Shown: positions 7,205 through 10,754 of the stretch, piece after piece
Position numbering within the stretch: the first letter of the stretch is position 1
How the letters are laid out: each line of letters starts with the position of its first letter
DNA from: UBA6814 sp040753075
Lineage (GTDB): Bacteria > Desulfobacterota > Desulfovibrionia > Desulfovibrionales > Desulfovibrionaceae
Reading direction: 5' to 3'
NCBI GenBank assembly: GCA_040753075.1
Contig: JBFMHA010000092.1
Coordinates: 1 to 10,754, forward strand
Length of the DNA stretch: 10,754 nucleotides
The notes under the pieces: model-generated
The model's database searches: none
What the model was told of the DNA's origin: nothing
Seen by the model: the letters and a program-made list of their open reading frames with translations, nothing else
Made by a program: the position numbers and the translations under genes

Positions 7205-8476
7205 CTAATCGCGCAGTGCCGCGTCCAGGCTGTCCACCACGTAGGCCACGTCCTCCTCGGACAGGCCGGGGTGCAGGGGCAGGGTCAGGGTGCGCCGGCA
7301 GTACTCCTCGCTCACCGGCAGGCTGACGTCGCCCAGCAGGTCGCGGTGGCAGGTGAACAGGTGCACCGGCGGGTAGTGGATGCTGCTCTGCACCTTGCGC
7401 TCCCGCAGCCCCTTCATCACCATGAGCCGGTCCGCATCCTCGGGCAGGAGCACCGTGACCAGGTGGGCGGCCGTGGGCCAGGCCGCCTGGAAGGTCATCT
7501 CCACCTGGGGAAGCTGGTGCTCCAGCAGCTCGCGGTACAGGGCCGAGAGCTCCGCCCGGCGGGCGTTCATGGCCGGGAGCCTGTCGAGCTGGACCATCCC
7601 CAGCGCCGCGCGTATCTCGTCCAGTCGATAGTTGTGGCCGAGCATGGTCACGTCGTAGGAGTAGGCGTGGCCCTTGTGTCGCTCCAGGGTTAGGGTGGTC
7701 ATGCCGTGGCTGCGCAGTCCGCGCGCCCGTGCCAGGACCTCGGGGTCGCGGGCCAGGAGCATGCCGCCTTCGGCGGTGGTCATATTCTTGTTGGGGAAGA
7801 AGCTGAAGCAGGCCGCGTCCGCGTCGCGGGCCGCGAAGGCCGCGCCCGTGGCGTGGGCCGCGTCCACCACCAGGTAGAGGCCGTGGCGGTCGCAGAAGGC
7901 CCGCCAGGCCGCCATGTCCGCCTCGTAGCCGCCGTAGTGAACCACGACCACGGCGCGGGTCCGCGGGCCGACCAGGGGGGCAGCATTCTCGGGCAGGAGC
8001 AGCGGGACGGCCGGGTCGGTGATGTCGGCCATCACCGGTCGTGCGCCGGTGTAGAGCACCGCATTGACCGTGGCCACGAAGGTCACGGTGGGCACGATGA
8101 CCTCGTCCTGGTCAGTGATGCCCAGGGCGAGCAAGGCCAAGTGCAGCGCGGAGGTGCACGAGTTGACGCCCAGGGCGTCCATGCCGCCGTGCATGTCCGC
8201 GAATTTCCGCTCGAAGGCACGCACCTTCTCGCCCATGGTCAGCCAGCCGCTGTCCAAGACGTCAAGCACCGCCTGCTTTTCCTCGGGACCGAGCACCGGT
8301 CCGGCGAGTTCGATCATGGTCCGTCCCATGGGTTCATTGGACTCTGCAGTGAGTGCCCCTGTTGTTGCCGGACAATTCCCGGGCACGTCGGCAGTCCGCA
8401 TGGATGCCAGAGCCGATTCGCTTCTCAGAATCCTGCAGGTACCCACCGGCCAATTAAGTTCGAGCATCATACGCAT
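7205..8476 (-). CDS. DegT/DnrJ/EryC1-type PLP sugar aminotransferase
   Basis: The DegT fold covers 370 residues from MIELAGPVLG (ATG 8317), the normal family length. Numbering from there: TSALHLALLALG (55-66), the cofactor aspartate in VVDAAHATGA (D152), the PLP lysine K177 in SFFPNKNMTTAEGG, and GHNYRLDEIRAALG (227-240), all hallmarks of the family. It would transfer an amino group, usually from glutamate, to a keto-sugar nucleotide; the sugar cannot be deduced. The frame extends 53 residues upstream to ATG 8476, where the only strong SD (AAGGAGG, 8487-8481) lies. ATG 8329 and 8317 have poor SDs. I therefore give the long form, but the extension shows no DegT similarity and lies in less GC-rich DNA. 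It could be a junction product or an untranslated leader. It sits inside the leftward operon, with a 104-base gap after the preceding gene. Confidence 0.92.
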   Translation of the reverse strand: MRMMLELNWPVGTCRILRSESALASMRTADVPGNCPATTGALTAESNEPMGRTMIELAGPVLGPEEKQAVLDVLDSGWLTMGEKVRAFERKFADMHGGMDALGVNSCTSALHLALLALGITDQDEVIVPTVTFVATVNAVLYTGARPVMADITDPAVPLLLPENAAPLVGPRTRAVVVVHYGGYEADMAAWRAFCDRHGLYLVVDAAHATGAAFAARDADAACFSFFPNKNMTTAEGGMLLARDPEVLARARGLRSHGMTTLTLERHKGHAYSYDVTMLGHNYRLDEIRAALGMVQLDRLPAMNARRAELSALYRELLEHQLPQVEMTFQAAWPTAAHLVTVLLPEDADRLMVMKGLRERKVQSSIHYPPVHLFTCHRDLLGDVSLPVSEEYCRRTLTLPLHPGLSEEDVAYVVDSLDAALRD

Positions 8477-8480
8477 GGGG

Positions 8481-8487
8481 CCTCCTT
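8481..8487 (-). promoter_or_regulatory. Strong Shine-Dalgarno deciding the aminotransferase start
   Basis: AAGGAGG on the minus strand is 4 bases before ATG 8476 and 10 bases before ATG 8470. No comparable site precedes ATG 8329 or 8317, where homology would put the start. The site therefore supports translation of the 51-53 residue N-terminal extension, unless it belonged to a different gene before a rearrangement. Confidence 0.55.
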
Positions 8488-8580
8488 GCCTCAGGCCACC
8501 CAGACGGGGTTAGTTGGACTGGCTTGGCGTTCGGCGCACAGGTGCCGAAGTATTTGCAGTCCTTGCCGGACGGGTCGCTA

Positions 8581-9585
8581 TCATGTCGTTCCCCCCGGTG
8601 ATGAGTACGCTCGGCCCTGTCCAATGGGAGCGGAACTTGGCGAGCGGTGCATGCGCTCCCAGTCTCTCTCAATGGCATTGAACAGACCTGCGAGATCGGT
8701 TGAGGACAATTCCCTTCCGAACCCCCAGTACCTGCGGGCGATACTCAACTGCGCCGGGGTGATGCCGGCTTCCGAATCTCCGAAGGCCTTTTCGAAAGTA
8801 TCGAAGTCGAACGATCGCGGGCTGTGGTACGAGGTGAATTCTCTAGCATAGGTTTCCGGTGTGTCGGCCCAGATTCCAAGGAGTTCGGGAAGGTATACAT
8901 GGGGGATGCCCAGATGCAAGCTGTAGCCGAGCGCTGTGGTCATTGAATTGCTTACAGTGAGAGAGGCAAGGTTTATAAGTGTCTTTAGCCTAGACAGGAA
9001 GTCCAGGTCGAACATATGCCCGCACGAAACGACTTCAAATCCGCGGCGGGTATACTCGTCTGCCTTCCCGAGCAGGACGTCCTTCCAGTAGACGTTGACC
9101 ACAATGGAGTCGAAGCCTTTACCCAGCCTCTCCAAATTTCGGCAGAATCGATCAACGGAGTATTCGAAGGTGATGTTGTGGCTGGAATGCACGGGAAAGG
9201 CTAGAAGCATGCGTCCCAGCCGCCTGCGTTGAGCCTCGGTTTCCTCTTCGTTCATGGCCGGGTTGGCGTAATGGATGAATGGGCCGAGGATGTGCACCTG
9301 CTTGCCCGTCAGCCGGCCTACTACGTCGCGCCTGAACGGACTCATCACCAGGACGGCGGGGAGCGGCGCATTGAGCAATTCATCCCAGCATCGGTTATCG
9401 AGCCCTGCGCCGTGCTCCATGCTGGCCTTGAGGCTCTCCCGCACAGAGAGTCCGGCGTAGGATTTCATGACTCGGGCATGTCCGTAGAAATCATTGGACG
9501 AATTTATCTCAGGGGAATTGAGCCCCCTGTCGGCGCAAAACTCATGCAACCGTCCTGGTTCACAGAACATGGCCCCCCCTATCAT
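8581..9585 (-). CDS. Conserved hypothetical, GT-B-like glycan locus protein
   Basis: A 334-aa protein of a type I recall seeing in bacterial surface-glycan clusters but cannot name. Signature stretches are HILGPFIHYANP (98-109), LLAFPVHSSHN (127-137), IVVNVYWKDVLLGKADEY (161-178), FEVVSCGHMFDLDFLSRLKT (183-202) and LTVSNSMTTALGYSLHLGIPHVYL (209-232). The last, a strand-helix unit placing a conserved N/T-rich loop before GxP, resembles the donor-binding half of GT-B glycosyltransferases, so a glycosyltransferase role is plausible but unproven. No signal peptide or membrane helix is seen. ATG 9585 gives a 26-base overlap with the preceding methyltransferase gene. ATG 9570, preceded by a G-rich run, is an alternative start with an 11-base overlap. 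Either way the two genes are translationally coupled. Base composition is much less GC-rich than the downstream operon genes (24 G/C of 60 at 8941-9000). The last 20 residues are low-complexity S/G/A. Confidence 0.78.
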   Translation of the reverse strand: MIGGAMFCEPGRLHEFCADRGLNSPEINSSNDFYGHARVMKSYAGLSVRESLKASMEHGAGLDNRCWDELLNAPLPAVLVMSPFRRDVVGRLTGKQVHILGPFIHYANPAMNEEETEAQRRRLGRMLLAFPVHSSHNITFEYSVDRFCRNLERLGKGFDSIVVNVYWKDVLLGKADEYTRRGFEVVSCGHMFDLDFLSRLKTLINLASLTVSNSMTTALGYSLHLGIPHVYLPELLGIWADTPETYAREFTSYHSPRSFDFDTFEKAFGDSEAGITPAQLSIARRYWGFGRELSSTDLAGLFNAIERDWERMHRSPSSAPIGQGRAYSSPGGTT

Positions 9586-10606
9586 GAGCCTTACTCGGCT
9601 TGTGGGATACGATTTCCATGAGGCCGCTCAGGCCGTTCGTCGTGAGGAACCGCCCGAAAGCAGCGCGTACGGCATCCATTCTCGGCTCCTCGGAAAGCAG
9701 GAGAGTCCTCTCGAAATCGCTCATGCTGACTGGCAGGTTTAAGTCGATCGCGTGTCGCCTGACGATCTCCACGTCCATTTCGCCGGGAGTCGTGAAAGAA
9801 AGGATGCGCATTCCAGCACTCTCCAGCAGTAATTCGATGCTCCGGCGCGTGTACCCGCAGGGTGTGTCCAAAGGATCATAGTAGAGGTGGTGCTCGCCTA
9901 TGACGGCCATCTCGAACCCGTTGCAATTCGGGGTCGTTATCAGTAAAATGCCATTAGGTGAGAGCAGTTCGGCGCATCTGGCCGCGAAGGCTCGCGGAGT
10001 TGCGATGCGGCCGATCAGCCCAAGGCAGACGATGATGTCGAAGGACTGCAAGGGCCAGTCAACATGCATCGCGTTCCCCAAAACGATATCAAGACCCCGC
10101 GACCGGGCGAATTCGGCGGCACCCTGGTTTATTTCCACTCCCTGACCCAGCCAGGCTGTACGTTCGGCGACGAGTTCCAGAAAATTGCCGGTCGCGCAGC
10201 CGACATCTAAGAGTCGTAAGGGGACGTTGGGATCTGCGAAGGCCGTGAGCCGATCGAGAATGGGGACAGACTTTCCGACCTTGCGGTTTTCGTGAGTCGC
10301 GGCATGCACGCCCTGTGCGGAAAGGTCGAAGTATTCAGAACGGGCGTACATCGCATCGCGGACTCCTTCACTCACCTTTCGGGATTGGTAGATCGCCTCG
10401 CACTCAAGACAGCGGGAAAAGACCACAAAGGCTTTGCAGAACACCTCGTGACGATTGCCGGAGCCACACACAGGGCATTCGGACACGTCCTCGATCGCCT
10501 TTCCGCGGTTCTCTTCGAAATACTCCCGTAACTCAACGAGCAGTTTTGCGCGTCGGGTTTGCGTATGTATTACGGCGTTCTTTGGCTGTATGTCCTCAAG
10601 ATTCAT
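9560..10606 (-). CDS. Zinc-ribbon class I SAM-dependent methyltransferase
   Basis: A 348-aa protein with ATG 10606 and GGGAG (10620-10616) nine bases upstream. Residues 44-69 carry a CPVC...CLEC zinc-ribbon pair (C44, C47, C66, C69), as in many methyltransferases of O-antigen and secondary-metabolite loci. Motif I is LLDVGCATGNFLELV (132-146), the acidic residue after strand 2 is in GVEINQGAAEFARSRG, and motif IV lies in FDIIVCLGLIGRI (189-201). LLSPNGILLITTPNCNG (214-230) is the post-motif strand and GEHHLYYD (237-244) the usual histidine segment. The C-terminal 90 residues are unassigned and lack the Rossmann-like module of the operon's last methyltransferase. The substrate is unknown, probably a sugar or glycan. 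As the first gene of the leftward operon it lies close to an insertion element, so its native promoter may have been displaced. Confidence 0.88.
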   Translation of the reverse strand: MNLEDIQPKNAVIHTQTRRAKLLVELREYFEENRGKAIEDVSECPVCGSGNRHEVFCKAFVVFSRCLECEAIYQSRKVSEGVRDAMYARSEYFDLSAQGVHAATHENRKVGKSVPILDRLTAFADPNVPLRLLDVGCATGNFLELVAERTAWLGQGVEINQGAAEFARSRGLDIVLGNAMHVDWPLQSFDIIVCLGLIGRIATPRAFAARCAELLSPNGILLITTPNCNGFEMAVIGEHHLYYDPLDTPCGYTRRSIELLLESAGMRILSFTTPGEMDVEIVRRHAIDLNLPVSMSDFERTLLLSEEPRMDAVRAAFGRFLTTNGLSGLMEIVSHKPSKAHDRGGHVL

Positions 10607-10647
10607 AGGTATTCGCTCCCTATCTGACTGTTGAAAAACTCATTGAA

Positions 10648-10680
10648 CCACGTAGGGTTCTTCCAACGCGGTTGACGTGG
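10648..10680 (+). other. Bulged stem-loop before the transposase start
   Basis: CCACGT (10648-10653) pairs with ACGTGG (10675-10680). Inside it CAAC (10664-10667) pairs with GTTG (10671-10674) around a three-base loop, leaving a ten-base bulge on one side. The 3' end of the stem contains the first two G of the GGAGG SD (10679-10683). In a read-through transcript the fold could hide the transposase ribosome binding site, a control known in several insertion-sequence families. That role is inferred from position only. Confidence 0.4.
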
Positions 10681-10688
10681 AGGCGGGG

Positions 10689-10754
10689 ATGGCGCTGGGC
10701 AGGCAGGATGAGAAGCAGGAGTCGCTGTACCTGTCCTACTATGAGATTCCCAGG
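10689..10754 (+). CDS. Transposase N-terminus (partial, runs off the window)
   Basis: ATG 10689 follows GGAGG (10679-10683) by five bases and opens 22 codons with no stop: MALGRQDEKQESLYLS and then YYEIPR. The GRQ start, the hydrophobic/aromatic patch and the IPR ending resemble the first residues of a group of insertion-sequence transposases (IS1182/IS5-like by memory; the family is not secure). The catalytic DDE residues lie beyond the window, so completeness and activity cannot be judged. Confidence 0.52.
   Translation, partial: MALGRQDEKQESLYLSYYEIPR

Larger units (their letters stand above)
10621..10754 (+). mobile_element. Left end of an insertion sequence (partial; exact boundary unknown)
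   Basis: The non-coding stretch before the transposase start contains TGTTGAAAAACT (10629-10640), a sequence type often seen at or near insertion-sequence ends, followed by a hairpin and the beginning of a transposase-like frame. The outer boundary lies somewhere in about 10607-10630; without the other end the terminal repeat and any target duplication cannot be identified. The element abuts the SD of the leftward operon, so it may have separated the operon from its promoter or supplied an outward one. Confidence 0.55.

Noticed and set aside
3910..7693. Very long open frames on the + strand opposite the leftward operon (up to about 860 codons)
   Set aside because: They are Arg/Gly/Pro/Ala-rich with no motifs and lie antisense to genes with clear family signatures; high GC removes stops from shadow frames.
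8536..8551. Hairpin CGGC...GCCG between the GT-B-like and aminotransferase genes as a terminator
   Set aside because: The stem is short with a wobble pair and no U-run follows on the minus strand, so termination is not supported.
8454..8678. Small minus-strand frame containing a Cys-bearing GKDCKYFGTCAPN stretch
   Set aside because: It overlaps the ends of two real genes, has no SD, and its first half is a shadow of the GT-B-like gene; the short Cys stretch may be chance or a gene remnant.
1..10754. CRISPR array, tRNA or rRNA genes
   Set aside because: No regularly spaced direct repeats, no cloverleaf-like sequence and no rRNA signature were seen.

Overview
This window is a surface-polysaccharide or glycoconjugate accessory locus from a high-GC Gram-negative bacterium. 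It codes for three SAM-dependent methyltransferase domains, a B12-binding radical SAM enzyme, a family 2 glycosyltransferase, a DegT/DnrJ-type sugar aminotransferase, a probable GT-B-like glycan protein, and remnants of a sulfotransferase and a sugar nucleotidyltransferase. The gene mix and base composition would suit a Desulfovibrio-like deltaproteobacterium. That is an impression from family resemblance, not something the window proves, because it holds no rRNA or housekeeping gene.

Layout. Positions 1-121 are an AT-rich, palindrome-rich segment with a candidate leftward promoter and the first eight codons of a gene leaving the window. 97-1479 (+) encodes a protein that starts inside a sulfotransferase-like domain, so it appears truncated at the 5' end. 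It converges on 1476-2914 (-), a SpsF-like cytidylyltransferase/methyltransferase fusion with a one-base frameshift in a C5 tract at 2389-2393. This gene is divergent from 3080-4939 (+), the radical SAM/B12 protein with a zinc ribbon. That gene in turn converges on a five-gene leftward operon, 10606 to 4936: zinc-ribbon methyltransferase, GT-B-like protein, DegT aminotransferase, GT2 glycosyltransferase, and C-methyltransferase-like protein. At the right edge an insertion element begins close to the first gene of this operon, with the start of its transposase on the + strand.

How the genes could work together (inference). The aminotransferase would make an amino-sugar nucleotide from a keto-sugar precursor. 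The methyltransferases and the radical SAM enzyme would decorate the sugar or the glycan. The GT2 and GT-B-like proteins would transfer it. No NDP-sugar dehydratase, flippase or polymerase is present, so the pathway must be completed outside the window.

The locus looks mosaic. The central block (about 1.5-8.3 kb) is very GC-rich, while 8.4-10.6 kb and the first 100 bases are visibly less so. The boundaries coincide with a truncated gene, an odd N-terminal extension on the aminotransferase, and an insertion element.
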